From NCBI RefSeq assembly GCF_003852895.1, contig NZ_QUSW01000005.1:310001-374000 (forward strand): DNA of 64,000 nucleotides. The letters run 5' to 3'. The notes under the pieces were generated by a model. It was not told where the DNA came from and did not search any database. It saw only the letters and a list, made by a program, of their open reading frames with translations. Source of the DNA: Rhizobacter terrae. Lineage in GTDB: Bacteria > Pseudomonadota > Gammaproteobacteria > Burkholderiales > Burkholderiaceae_C. The position numbers and the translations under genes were made by a program. Shown here piece by piece: positions 24,177 to 32,409 of the stretch; the stretch's first letter is position 1, and every line of letters begins with the position of its first letter.

Positions 24177-25913
24177 TCAGGCGGGGACGGCCTCGGCCGG
24201 CACCGCGATGCGCAGCTGCCGGTAGGCGTCCTGTTCCTTGGCGGCGATGGGCACGATGTAGGGTTCGATGGCGCGCTTGAAGCTCGTCATGCGCCCTTGC
24301 TCGTCCTTCTTCAGCTGCGCGTGGCACAGCCAGTTCGCGTCGTCGCGCTCGGGGTGGTCCACGCGGGCGTGGTACAGGCCCCAGCGGCTTTCGGTGCGGT
24401 ACAGCGAAGCGCGTGCCGCCATCTCGGCGCAGTCGCGGATGGCGTGAACCTCCAGCGCGCGCATCAGCTCGTGCGGCTCGCGGGCCTTGAGTTGATCGAG
24501 GTCCTCGCGGATCTGCTCGAAGCGCTCCAGGCCGATCTGCATCTTGCGCGTGACCTTGGGCGGCTGCAGGTAGTCGTTGACCATGCGGCGCAGCTTGTAT
24601 TCGACCTGGTTGGGCGGCAGGCCGTGCTCGCGCTGCAGTGGCGCCCACACGCGGCGGCGTTCGTCCTCGACCTGCCTGGCATCGACTGCGGCGAAGCCAT
24701 GCTCGGCGCAGAACTGCGCGCTGCTCTCGCCGGCGAGCCTGCCGTACACGAAGGCGCCCAGCATGTAGTTGTGCGGCACGCAGGCCATGTCGCCCGCCGA
24801 GTGCAAGCCCGGCACCGTGGTGCGGGCGTGTTCGTCCACCCACACGCCGGAGGCGGAGTGCCCGCTGCACAGTCCGATCTCGGAGATGTGCATCTCCACC
24901 ATGCGCTGGCGGTAGTCGGTGCCGCGGCCGGCGTGGAAGCGGCCCCGGCTGGGCCGTTCGTTGGTGTGCAGGATGGTCTCGATGGTCGAGATGGTTTCTT
25001 CCGCGAGGTGGTCGAGCTTGAGGAACACCGGTCCCTTGCCGCCTTGCAGCTCCTGGAAGAACTCCCACATCATCTGGCCGCTCCAGTAGTCGCACTCGAT
25101 GAAGCGCTGGCCCTCGGCGTTGGTAGTGAAGCCGCCGAAGGGGCCGGTGACGTAGGCGCAGGCGGGGCCGTTGTAGTCCTTGATGAGCGGGTTGATCTGG
25201 AAGCACTCGATGCCCGAGAGTTCGGCGCCGGCGTGGTAGGCCATCGAGTAGCCGTCGCCTGCGTTGGTGGGGTTCTCGTAGGTGCCGAAGAGGTAGCCCG
25301 AAGCCGGCAGGCCGAGCCGGCCCGCCGCGCCGCAGCTCAGCACGACGGACTTCGCGCGGATCACGTGGAAGTCCGCCGTGCGGCAGTCGAAGGCCATCGC
25401 ACCCGCAATGCGGCCATCGTCTGCGGTCAGCAGGCGCGTGGCCACCAGCCGGTTGGTGATCTCCACCCGCGTGCGCTTGAGCTGGCGGTACAGCACCTTC
25501 TTGATGTCGTGCCCTTCCGGCATGGGCAGCACGTAGCTGCCCATGTGATGCACCTTCTTCACCGCGTAGTCGCCGGTCTCGTCGCGCTCGAACTTCACGC
25601 CCCAGCGGTCCAGCTCCTCGATCATGGCGAAGCTGTTGCGCGCATAGGCCATCACCGTCTTCTGGTTGACGATGCCGTCGTTGGCGATGGTGATCTCGCG
25701 CACGTACTGCTCGGGCGTGGCGTGGCCGGGGATGACGGCGTTGTTCAACCCGTCCATGCCCATGGAGATGGCACCGCTGCGCTTGACGTTGGCCTTCTCC
25801 AGCAGCAGCACGCGCAGGGCCGGGTTGGCCTGCTTGGCCTTGACGGCGGCCATCGGTCCGGCGGTGCCGCCGCCGATCACCAGCACGTCCACTTCATGTT
25901 CGATCGTGTTCAT
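24177..25913 (-). CDS. AprA/fumarate-reductase-like FAD flavoprotein
   Basis: A 578-residue flavoprotein of the fumarate reductase/succinate dehydrogenase/AprA superfamily. The FAD-binding 'DVLVIGGGTAGPMAAVKAKQ' lies at the N-terminus. 'KRSGAISMGMDGLNNA' resembles the adenylylsulfate reductase alpha-subunit motif, and 'GLHSAGDMACVPHNYMLG' is near residue 360. The fumarate-reductase active-site Arg/His pattern is not obvious, so succinate/fumarate chemistry is unlikely. Paired with the two-cluster ferredoxin, it looks like a cytoplasmic APS-reductase-type enzyme of unknown substrate. Confidence 0.82.
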   Translation of the reverse strand: MNTIEHEVDVLVIGGGTAGPMAAVKAKQANPALRVLLLEKANVKRSGAISMGMDGLNNAVIPGHATPEQYVREITIANDGIVNQKTVMAYARNSFAMIEELDRWGVKFERDETGDYAVKKVHHMGSYVLPMPEGHDIKKVLYRQLKRTRVEITNRLVATRLLTADDGRIAGAMAFDCRTADFHVIRAKSVVLSCGAAGRLGLPASGYLFGTYENPTNAGDGYSMAYHAGAELSGIECFQINPLIKDYNGPACAYVTGPFGGFTTNAEGQRFIECDYWSGQMMWEFFQELQGGKGPVFLKLDHLAEETISTIETILHTNERPSRGRFHAGRGTDYRQRMVEMHISEIGLCSGHSASGVWVDEHARTTVPGLHSAGDMACVPHNYMLGAFVYGRLAGESSAQFCAEHGFAAVDARQVEDERRRVWAPLQREHGLPPNQVEYKLRRMVNDYLQPPKVTRKMQIGLERFEQIREDLDQLKAREPHELMRALEVHAIRDCAEMAARASLYRTESRWGLYHARVDHPERDDANWLCHAQLKKDEQGRMTSFKRAIEPYIVPIAAKEQDAYRQLRIAVPAEAVPA

Positions 25914-25920
25914 CGTCTTG

Positions 25921-25948
25921 TTGCGTCGAGTTGCGTCGAGTTGCGTCA
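25921..25948. repeat. Tandem decamer, 2.8 copies, at the GntR stop
   Basis: The decamer ttgcgtcgag occurs at 25921-25930 and 25931-25940, followed by ttgcgtca (25941-25948), whose last bases contain the GntR-type gene stop codon. It sits in the 32-base gap ahead of the flavoprotein gene. A slippage-type repeat; it may affect spacing to the flavoprotein start. Confidence 0.8.
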
Positions 25949-26683
25949 GCGCCGTTGCAGGCGCAGGCGGTACTGGAAGGTGTCCGTGCGGCAGTACAGG
26001 TGCTCGTGGTCCACGGGCTTGCCGTCGCGGTCGTGGGTGAGCCGCTCGATGTGAAGCACCGGCGTGCCCGGCGCGACATGGAGGTGGCCGGCGATCTGCG
26101 CCGGCGCCGGGACGGCGTCGATGGCGATGTCCGCGTGGCCGAGCGGCGTGGCGAGGTCTTCTTCCAGCATCAGGAAGATGTCGCGCGTGGCGAGTTCATC
26201 GCGCTTCAGACGTTCACCCAGGTGCAGGGGCAGCCAGGTGAAATCCACCGAGACCGGCTGCCGGTCAAGATGGCGCACGCGCTGGATGGCGGTGACGCCC
26301 GTGCCCTCGGCGATCTGCAGCCGCTCGGCGACGGAGGCATCCGCCGGCACGGTCTGCAGCGACAGCAGGCGGTTGAAGGTTTCGTGCCCGCTGGCGTTCA
26401 TCGCCTCGGCGAAGCCCTGCAGTCGGCTCAGGTCCTGGAAAGGCTTGGGCGCCGCGACGAACGACCCCTTGCCGGGCACCTTGAAGATCATGCGGGCGCT
26501 CTGCAGGTCGCCCAGGGCCTGGCGCACGGTGATGCGGCTGACGCCGTAGTGCGCCATCAGCTCGCTCTCCGACGGCATGCGGTCGTTGGGCTGCAGGGCA
26601 CCGCGCAGGATGCGCTCGCGCAGTTCCTCGCGGATGCGGCTGTGCAGGGTCAGCGGTGGGGCGGCGTGCGCGGTGTCGTGCAT
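25946..26683 (-). CDS. GntR family (HutC subfamily, UTRA domain) regulator
   Basis: A 245-residue regulator. The N-terminal GntR winged helix is 'LRERILRGALQPNDRMPSESELMAHYGVSRITVRQAL'. The C-terminal UTRA ligand-binding domain runs from about residue 95 ('HETFNRLLSLQTVPADA') to the end ('DGKPVDHEHLYCRTDTFQYR'). It is the first gene of the minus-strand operon, so it probably controls the downstream flavoprotein, ferredoxin and ABC importer in response to their substrate. Confidence 0.87.
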   Translation of the reverse strand: MHDTAHAAPPLTLHSRIREELRERILRGALQPNDRMPSESELMAHYGVSRITVRQALGDLQSARMIFKVPGKGSFVAAPKPFQDLSRLQGFAEAMNASGHETFNRLLSLQTVPADASVAERLQIAEGTGVTAIQRVRHLDRQPVSVDFTWLPLHLGERLKRDELATRDIFLMLEEDLATPLGHADIAIDAVPAPAQIAGHLHVAPGTPVLHIERLTHDRDGKPVDHEHLYCRTDTFQYRLRLQRR

Positions 26684-26795
26684 GTCAGTCGGGACCGGAA
26701 CGCACCTGTCATGTCAGGTGCCGATGGGTCGCGACTGTAGGAGTCGTCAGCGCGAGGGCGAACGAAGAAATCCGGCGATGCAAGAGCGTGCATCG

Positions 26796-26830
26796 CATAT
26801 GCGGGCCGCGCTGCAGGCGGCCCGCATATG
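26796..26830 (-). terminator. Perfect 14-bp hairpin after fahA
   Basis: CATATGCGGGCCGC (26796-26809) and its exact complement (26817-26830) flank a 7-base loop. The hairpin begins six bases after the fahA stop on the minus strand and precedes the GntR gene by 112 bases. There is no T-tract, so it may act as a hairpin-only terminator or mRNA 3' stabiliser separating the two operons. Confidence 0.65.
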
Positions 26831-26836
26831 GCCTGG

Positions 26837-28150
26837 CTATCGAGGTGCCAGCACCGTCCCCGCGCATTCTCCGAAGCCAATGCGCCGTGCGCCCGCGCGC
26901 TCGCACCAGCCGCGCAGGATGATGGTGTCGCCGTCTTCCAGGAAGGTGCGCGTCTGCCCGTTCGGCAAGGTGATGGGCACCTTGCCGCCTTGGGTCAGCT
27001 CCAGCAGCGAGCCGGCGCCCGCAGCCGTGGGGCCGGAGAGCGTGCCCGTGCCCAGCAGGTCGCCAGCCTGCAGGTTGCACCCGTTGACGGTGTGGTGCGC
27101 GATGAGCTGCGCCACGGTCCAGTACGCATCGAGGAAGCTGGATTGGCTCAGTCGGTGCGGCGGCAGGCCGGCATCGCGCATGGCCTGCGTGTGCAGCAGC
27201 ACTTCCAGCGTGACGTCGATGGCGCCCGTGCTGCGGTTGGCCGGCGAGTCGAGGTAGGGCAGCGGCTGTGGATCACCTGCAGGGCGCTCGAACGGACGGC
27301 GGAAGGGCGCGAGCGCTTCCATCGTGACGATCCACGGCGACACCGTGCTCGCGAAGTTCTTGGCCAGGAACGGGCCCAGCGGCTGATATTCCCAGGCCTG
27401 GATGTCGCGTGCGCTCCAGTCGTTGAAAAGGGCCAGGCCGAACACGTGGTCTTCGGCGCGGGCCATGTCCACCGGTTCGCCCAGTTCGTTGGGCCGGCCG
27501 ACGAACACCGCGAGTTCAAGCTCGTAGTCCAGCCGCTTCGATGGACCGAAGCTCGGCTCGGCCGCATCCGCCGCCTTGGTTTGCCCCTTCGGGCGCCGGA
27601 ACTGTTGCCCGCTCACGCCGATGGACGATGCACGCCCGTGGTAGCCGATGGGCACCCATTTGTAGTTGGGCATCAGCGGGCTGTCCGGCCTGAACAGCTT
27701 GCCCACCGTCGTGGCGTGGTGGATGCCGGTGTAGAAGTCGGTGTAGTCGCCGATGCGGCAGGGCACGTCGTGTTCGATGTCCGACTGCAGCACCATGCAG
27801 CCGGCCAGCGCGCGCTGGTGCCCGCTGCCGGCACGCAGGGCATGCGACAGGGCGGCGCGCATTGCCACGCGGTCGGCCATGGGCCTTGCCATGAAGGCGT
27901 TCAGGTCGCCGCTGGCCAGTTCGCGGGCCGCGGGCCGCAGGGTGTCGCTCCAGGGCATCGCATCCAGCGCCAGCCGCAGGTCCAGCACCTGGTCGCCAAT
28001 GGCCACGCCGATGCGCCAGGGCTCGCCGCTGCCCTTGCGGCGGATGCGTCCGTAGGGCAGGTTCTGGATCGGGAAGTCCGTCGACGCATCGTTGGCGGAT
28101 GCGACCCAGCTCGCCAGGGACGGGTCCAGGGTGTGGTCTTGTTGGCTCAT
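26837..28150 (-). CDS. fahA: Fumarylacetoacetase
   Basis: A 437-residue protein of the FAH family. The N-terminal SH3-like domain ('[12 protein letters not shown]') precedes the catalytic fold with metal ligands in '[13 protein letters not shown]', '[10 protein letters not shown]' and '[18 protein letters not shown]'. It hydrolyses fumarylacetoacetate to fumarate and acetoacetate, the last step of homogentisate breakdown. Its start overlaps the hmgA stop (ATGA). No maleylacetoacetate isomerase gene is seen in this operon. Confidence 0.95.
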   Translation of the reverse strand: MSQQDHTLDPSLASWVASANDASTDFPIQNLPYGRIRRKGSGEPWRIGVAIGDQVLDLRLALDAMPWSDTLRPAARELASGDLNAFMARPMADRVAMRAALSHALRAGSGHQRALAGCMVLQSDIEHDVPCRIGDYTDFYTGIHHATTVGKLFRPDSPLMPNYKWVPIGYHGRASSIGVSGQQFRRPKGQTKAADAAEPSFGPSKRLDYELELAVFVGRPNELGEPVDMARAEDHVFGLALFNDWSARDIQAWEYQPLGPFLAKNFASTVSPWIVTMEALAPFRRPFERPAGDPQPLPYLDSPANRSTGAIDVTLEVLLHTQAMRDAGLPPHRLSQSSFLDAYWTVAQLIAHHTVNGCNLQAGDLLGTGTLSGPTAAGAGSLLELTQGGKVPITLPNGQTRTFLEDGDTIILRGWCERAGARRIGFGECAGTVLAPR

Positions 28151-29442
28151 GGCTTGAACTTGTCCTTGAGGCCGGCCCAGCAGGTGGCGTAGGCGGCATC
28201 CAGCGCGCCGCCTTCCATCGCGAAGCGGGTGGGAATGAAACGCAGGCGGCTTTCGAACATGAAGGCCAGCGTGTTGTCGAGCTTGTGCGGTGTGAGCTGG
28301 GTGGTGCTGGCCTTCTCGAAGGCTTCTTCATCCGGCCCGTGCGGCACCATGCAGTTGTGCAGCGACGCGCCGCCGGGCCGGAAACCCTGCGGCTTGGCGT
28401 CGTACTCGCCGTAGACCAGGCCCATGAACTCGCTCATCAGGTTGCGGTGGTACCAGGGCGGGCGGAAGGTGTCCTCGGCCACCATCCAGCGCGGCGGGAA
28501 AATCACGAAGTCGCAGTTGGCCGTGCCCGGGGTGTCCGACGGCGAGGTGAGCACGGTGAAGATGGACGGGTCCGGATGGTCGAAGCTGATGGACCCGATG
28601 GTCATGAAGTTGGCCGTGTCGTACTTCAGCGGCGTGAGGTTGCCGTGCCAGGCCACGACGTTGAAGGGCGAGTGCTTCATCGTGCTGCGCCAGAAGCGGC
28701 CGCCGAACTTCTTGACGATCTCGACCTCGCCGGGCGTGTCCTCGAACGCGGCCACCGGGGCGAGGAAGTCGCGCGGATTGGCCAGGCCGTTGGAGCCGAT
28801 CGGCCCCAGCTCGGGCAGCCGGAACTGCGCACCGTAGTTCTCGCAGACGTAGCCGCGCGAGGCGCCGTCGGGCAGCGCGACCTTGAACAGCACGCCGCGC
28901 GGGATGAGGACGATCTCGCCGGGCTTCACGTCGAGCCGGCCCATCTCGGTGGTGAGGGCGAGGCGGCCTTGCTGCGGCACGATGAGCATCTCGCCGTCGG
29001 CGTTGACGAAGGCACGTTGCTGCATCGACTGCCGGCACAGGTACACGTGTGCTGCGATGCCGCTTTGCGCCTCGGCGTCGCCATTGGCCGCGACGGTGTG
29101 CATGCCGTCGATGAAGTCACCTGCGCCGGCTGCGATGTCGAACGGCGCCCAGCGCAGCGGCTCGGGCGGCATCACCGCATCGCGCGGCGCACCGGTGAGC
29201 CACGCCTTCTGGTCATAGGGCTGGTAGGCACCTGTCACCACCGACGGCTGCCGCCGGTACATCCAGGTGCGGCGGTTCTCGGCGCGAGGCGCCGTGAAGG
29301 CCGTGCCCGAGATGAGCTCGGCATACAGCTCGAAGGGCGCGCGCTGCGGGCTGTTGCGCCCGTGGGGCAGCGCGCCGGGCACGGCCTCGGTGGCGTGTTC
29401 GTTGCCGAAGCCGCTCTGGTAGCGCAGCGTGGATTCAGTCAT
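28147..29442 (-). CDS. hmgA: Homogentisate 1,2-dioxygenase
   Basis: A 431-residue ring-cleaving Fe(II) dioxygenase. Recognisable features are the N-terminus '[13 protein letters not shown]' and the iron-ligand region '[19 protein letters not shown]' with '[13 protein letters not shown]' near residues 330-380. It converts homogentisate to maleylacetoacetate in Tyr/Phe and phenylacetate-type catabolism. It is 12 bases downstream of the Bug-type gene and coupled to fahA. Confidence 0.96.
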   Translation of the reverse strand: MTESTLRYQSGFGNEHATEAVPGALPHGRNSPQRAPFELYAELISGTAFTAPRAENRRTWMYRRQPSVVTGAYQPYDQKAWLTGAPRDAVMPPEPLRWAPFDIAAGAGDFIDGMHTVAANGDAEAQSGIAAHVYLCRQSMQQRAFVNADGEMLIVPQQGRLALTTEMGRLDVKPGEIVLIPRGVLFKVALPDGASRGYVCENYGAQFRLPELGPIGSNGLANPRDFLAPVAAFEDTPGEVEIVKKFGGRFWRSTMKHSPFNVVAWHGNLTPLKYDTANFMTIGSISFDHPDPSIFTVLTSPSDTPGTANCDFVIFPPRWMVAEDTFRPPWYHRNLMSEFMGLVYGEYDAKPQGFRPGGASLHNCMVPHGPDEEAFEKASTTQLTPHKLDNTLAFMFESRLRFIPTRFAMEGGALDAAYATCWAGLKDKFKP

Positions 29443-29454
29443 TGGCAGAGTCCT

Positions 29455-30423
29455 TCAGTCGAGCTTGATGTTGTTGTCGTGGATCAGCTTGCCCCAGCGT
29501 TCGCGTTCCGACTTCGCGTAGCTTGCCATCTGCTGCGGCGTTCCGGGCAGCGCCTCGAGAGCCAGGGTCTGGAAGCGGGCTTTCACCGGCGTCGAATCGA
29601 GCGCAGCTTGCAAGGCCTTGCCCAGCCGGGCGATGACGTCGGGCGGCGTGCCGGTGGGCACGACCAGGCCTTGCCAGGCGTAGGCCTCGAAGCCGGTGAG
29701 TCCTTGTTCGGCCAGCGTGGGAATCTCGGGCATGGTCTTCAGGCGCGCGAGGCTGGCCACGCCAATGGCCTTGAGCCTGCCGGCGCCAATGTGCTGCTGC
29801 ACGCTCGCGCTGTCCATGAAGCCGAAGGGAATCTGCCCGCCGAGCAGGTCCTGCACGGCCGGGGCGGCGCCTTTGTAGGGCACGTGGTTGAGCTTGAGGC
29901 CGGTGCGCTCGCGAAAGAGTTCGGTGGCCAGGTGATGCGGGCTGCCCGCGCCGGCGGAGGCATACATGGTGCCGCCTTCGTTGGCTTTGGCCCAGGCCTG
30001 GAATTCCTTGAAGTTCTTCACCGGCACGTTGGGCGCGACGACGAGGATCATCGGGAAGCGGGCGAGCAGGCCGATGGGGACGAAGTCCTTCTCCGGGTTG
30101 TAGGTCAGCTTGCTGAACAACGACGGGTTGGCAGCCAGCGTGGCGAAATCGGCCGTGAGCATGACGTGGCCGTAGTCCTTGGACTTGGCCACGTAGTCGG
30201 CGGCGATGTTGGTGGCCGCGCCCGGCTTGTTGTTCACGATGATGGTCTGGCCGAGCGTCCTGGACATGGCTTCGGCGACGGTGCGCGCCACGACATCGGA
30301 GCCGCCGCCGGCCGCATAGCCCACGACCCACTCGATGTGCTTGTCGTCGGCGAGCGCCGCCAGCGGCGCCAGGGCGAGCAGCGCAGTGGCGATGCGGCGC
30401 AAGAAGGATCGGGGCAAGGGCAT
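29455..30423 (-). CDS. Bug/TctC-family tripartite tricarboxylate-type binding protein
   Basis: A 322-residue periplasmic solute-binding protein of the Bug family. It has a Sec signal ('IATALLALAPLAALAD'), 'VVGYAAGGGSDVVARTVAEAM' at the N-terminus and 'NKPGAATNIAADYVA' soon after. Such proteins bind carboxylates or aromatic acids. Its place between the hydroxylase and hmgA suggests capture of an aromatic acid such as 3-hydroxyphenylacetate or homogentisate. No TctA/TctB membrane genes are adjacent, as is common for Bug proteins. Confidence 0.87.
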   Translation of the reverse strand: MPLPRSFLRRIATALLALAPLAALADDKHIEWVVGYAAGGGSDVVARTVAEAMSRTLGQTIIVNNKPGAATNIAADYVAKSKDYGHVMLTADFATLAANPSLFSKLTYNPEKDFVPIGLLARFPMILVVAPNVPVKNFKEFQAWAKANEGGTMYASAGAGSPHHLATELFRERTGLKLNHVPYKGAAPAVQDLLGGQIPFGFMDSASVQQHIGAGRLKAIGVASLARLKTMPEIPTLAEQGLTGFEAYAWQGLVVPTGTPPDVIARLGKALQAALDSTPVKARFQTLALEALPGTPQQMASYAKSERERWGKLIHDNNIKLD

Positions 30424-30445
30424 GGTGGTCTCCGTTGTGATGTGT

Positions 30446-32344
30446 TCAGGCGGCGGCGCGCAAGGCGTCGTCGAGCACCGAGGGTGAGCCGATGTGGTTG
30501 GCCAGCAGCAGCACCAGGCGTGCGTTGAGCGCGTGGCTCTGCTCGGGCGAGAGGTCGCGGTGCGCGTCGAGCAGGCGTTGGTAGAAGTCGTCGGGGGAGG
30601 GCAGGCGGGGGTCGGTGTTCAGGGTCGGTGTGAATGACAGCGTGGCCATCGGTTTGGCGTGGTGCACCTGGTGCGCCTGCTGCGTGCATGCCGCGTCCTG
30701 CAGGGAGTGGCCCAGCGATCGCTGCATCGCAGTGCGTAACGCCTCGCCATCAGCGCGGCGCCAGCGTGCGCAGACGTGCTGGTCGGGACGGAACAGCACG
30801 ACGCTGCCCGGGCGCAGGTCGTAGCGTTTGGCGAGCAGCCCTTCGCGGTCCATGCCCGTCGTGATGCGCAGCAGCTTGAAGGGTGCGAGGCCATGCGCCG
30901 CGGTGGCCAACTGGTCGGCCTGCGCATCGTCGCCGTCGAACAGCAAGGCCGTGAAGCCATCGCCGAGCTGCCGCAGCAGCCACGTCGGCTGGCCGTCGGT
31001 CGATCGCAAGGGGGCATCGACGGCTGGCGCTCCGGGCACCATCGGGCCCGCGAAGGCATTGGCATCGGGCGTGTTCAACGGCGAGGTCGTCAGGGACGAC
31101 GGCATCGACAGCCGCCCGCTGTTCACCATGCGCCGTGCGAAGCCGTGTTCGCGTGCCAGGGCCAGCACCGCATCGCGAAAGAGCCGGCTCGTCTCGCTCT
31201 TGGGCGTGATGAAGTCGGTCGAGCGTGTCGAGTTGAGGATGTTCTCGTCCGCCGCGAACTCGCGCTCGCTGGCATAGGTGTCGAGCAGCGCATCGGGGGC
31301 CCGGCCTTGCAGTACCGCGGCCAGCTTCCAGCCCAGGTTGTCCGCGTCCTGCACGCCGGAGTTGGCGCCGCGCGCGCCGAAGGGCGACACGCCATGCGCC
31401 GAGTCGCCGGCGAAGAGCACGCGGCCATGGCGGAACGCGTCCATGCGCAGGCAGGAAAAGGTGTAGACGCTGGCCCACTGCAGCTCGAAGTCGGCGTCCT
31501 TCATGGCCGAGTGCGCGAGCAGGGCCTGGATGCGCGGAATGATCTTCTCGGGCTTCTTCTCTTCCTCCGGGTCCGCATCCCAGCCGAGCTGGAAGTCCAC
31601 CCGCCACACGCCGTCAGGCTGCTTGTGCAGCAGCACGCTCTGGTTGGGATGGAAGGGCGGATCGAACCAGAACCAGCGCTCGGCGGGGTGGTCCAGCGCC
31701 ATCTTCACGTCGGCGATGAGGAAGCGGTCCTTGAAGACCCGGCCCTTGCTCTCTTGCCCAATGAGGCGGCGCACGGCCGAGCGCGAACCGTCGCAGGCGA
31801 TGAGGTGGTCGGCACGCAGGCGATAGGGGCCATCGGGTGTGTCGATGTCGACGAGCACGTGGTCGTCGTGCGCCTCGATGCCGCCCACGCTGTTCTTCCA
31901 GCGCAGCTCGATGTGCGGCAACTGCGCGATGCGTTCGGCGAGGTAGCCCTCGACGTAGTACTGCTGCAGGTTGATGAAGGCCGGCCGCTCATGGCCCGCC
32001 TCGGGCAGCAGGTCGAAGCTGTAGACCTGCTCGCTGCCGAGGAACACGCGCCCGAGGTTCCACGACACGCCCTTGTCGACCATGCGGTCGCCGCAGCCGA
32101 GCCGGTCGAAGATCTCCAGCGTGCGCTTGGCGAAGCAGATGGCGCGCGAGCCGGTGGACAGTGCGCAGTCGTTGTCCAGCAGCACCACGCGGATGCCGCG
32201 CTGCGCGAGGTCGATGGCCAGGCTCATGCCCACGGGGCCCGCGCCCACGATGACGACCGGGTGCCGTGCCGGATCGGTCGCGTCCTGGTCGGTGCTGCGC
32301 CTGTAGTCGAAGCGCAGCGACTGGTAGTCCACCTCGGAGGTCAT
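30446..32344 (-). CDS. MhaA/MhpA-like FAD aromatic hydroxylase with fused DUF2783 (MhaB-like) tail
   Basis: A 632-residue protein. The N-terminal FAD fold is 'VVIVGAGPVGMSLAIDLAQ', the second FAD motif 'GRVLFAGDSAHGVSPFGARG', and the domain layout is that of class A phenolic hydroxylases (MhpA group). The last about 65 residues ('PSPDDFYQRLLDAHRDLSPEQ', 'NARLVLLLANHIG') look like DUF2783, usually a separate small protein beside such enzymes. With hmgA and fahA, the likely reaction is 3-hydroxyphenylacetate to homogentisate (inference from the MhaAB system of Pseudomonas). The start at 32344 has GGAGG upstream. Confidence 0.85.
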   Translation of the reverse strand: MTSEVDYQSLRFDYRRSTDQDATDPARHPVVIVGAGPVGMSLAIDLAQRGIRVVLLDNDCALSTGSRAICFAKRTLEIFDRLGCGDRMVDKGVSWNLGRVFLGSEQVYSFDLLPEAGHERPAFINLQQYYVEGYLAERIAQLPHIELRWKNSVGGIEAHDDHVLVDIDTPDGPYRLRADHLIACDGSRSAVRRLIGQESKGRVFKDRFLIADVKMALDHPAERWFWFDPPFHPNQSVLLHKQPDGVWRVDFQLGWDADPEEEKKPEKIIPRIQALLAHSAMKDADFELQWASVYTFSCLRMDAFRHGRVLFAGDSAHGVSPFGARGANSGVQDADNLGWKLAAVLQGRAPDALLDTYASEREFAADENILNSTRSTDFITPKSETSRLFRDAVLALAREHGFARRMVNSGRLSMPSSLTTSPLNTPDANAFAGPMVPGAPAVDAPLRSTDGQPTWLLRQLGDGFTALLFDGDDAQADQLATAAHGLAPFKLLRITTGMDREGLLAKRYDLRPGSVVLFRPDQHVCARWRRADGEALRTAMQRSLGHSLQDAACTQQAHQVHHAKPMATLSFTPTLNTDPRLPSPDDFYQRLLDAHRDLSPEQSHALNARLVLLLANHIGSPSVLDDALRAAA

Positions 32345-32409
32345 TGGGCAACCTCCGTGCTCCGCACTGCGGTGCGAGCGCCTTCGGGCGGCCGGGCGGC
32401 GCTCATGGT

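Noticed and set aside
24177-25913. Dissimilatory APS reductase or succinate dehydrogenase
   Set aside because: Sulfate-reducer context (sat, dsr, qmo) and sdhC/D/B partners are missing, and active-site blocks differ; only a superfamily call is justified.
28099-30528. Plus-strand open frame of 809 codons
   Set aside because: It lies antisense to hmgA and the Bug-type gene, which are certain by family; composition is typical of a GC-driven shadow.
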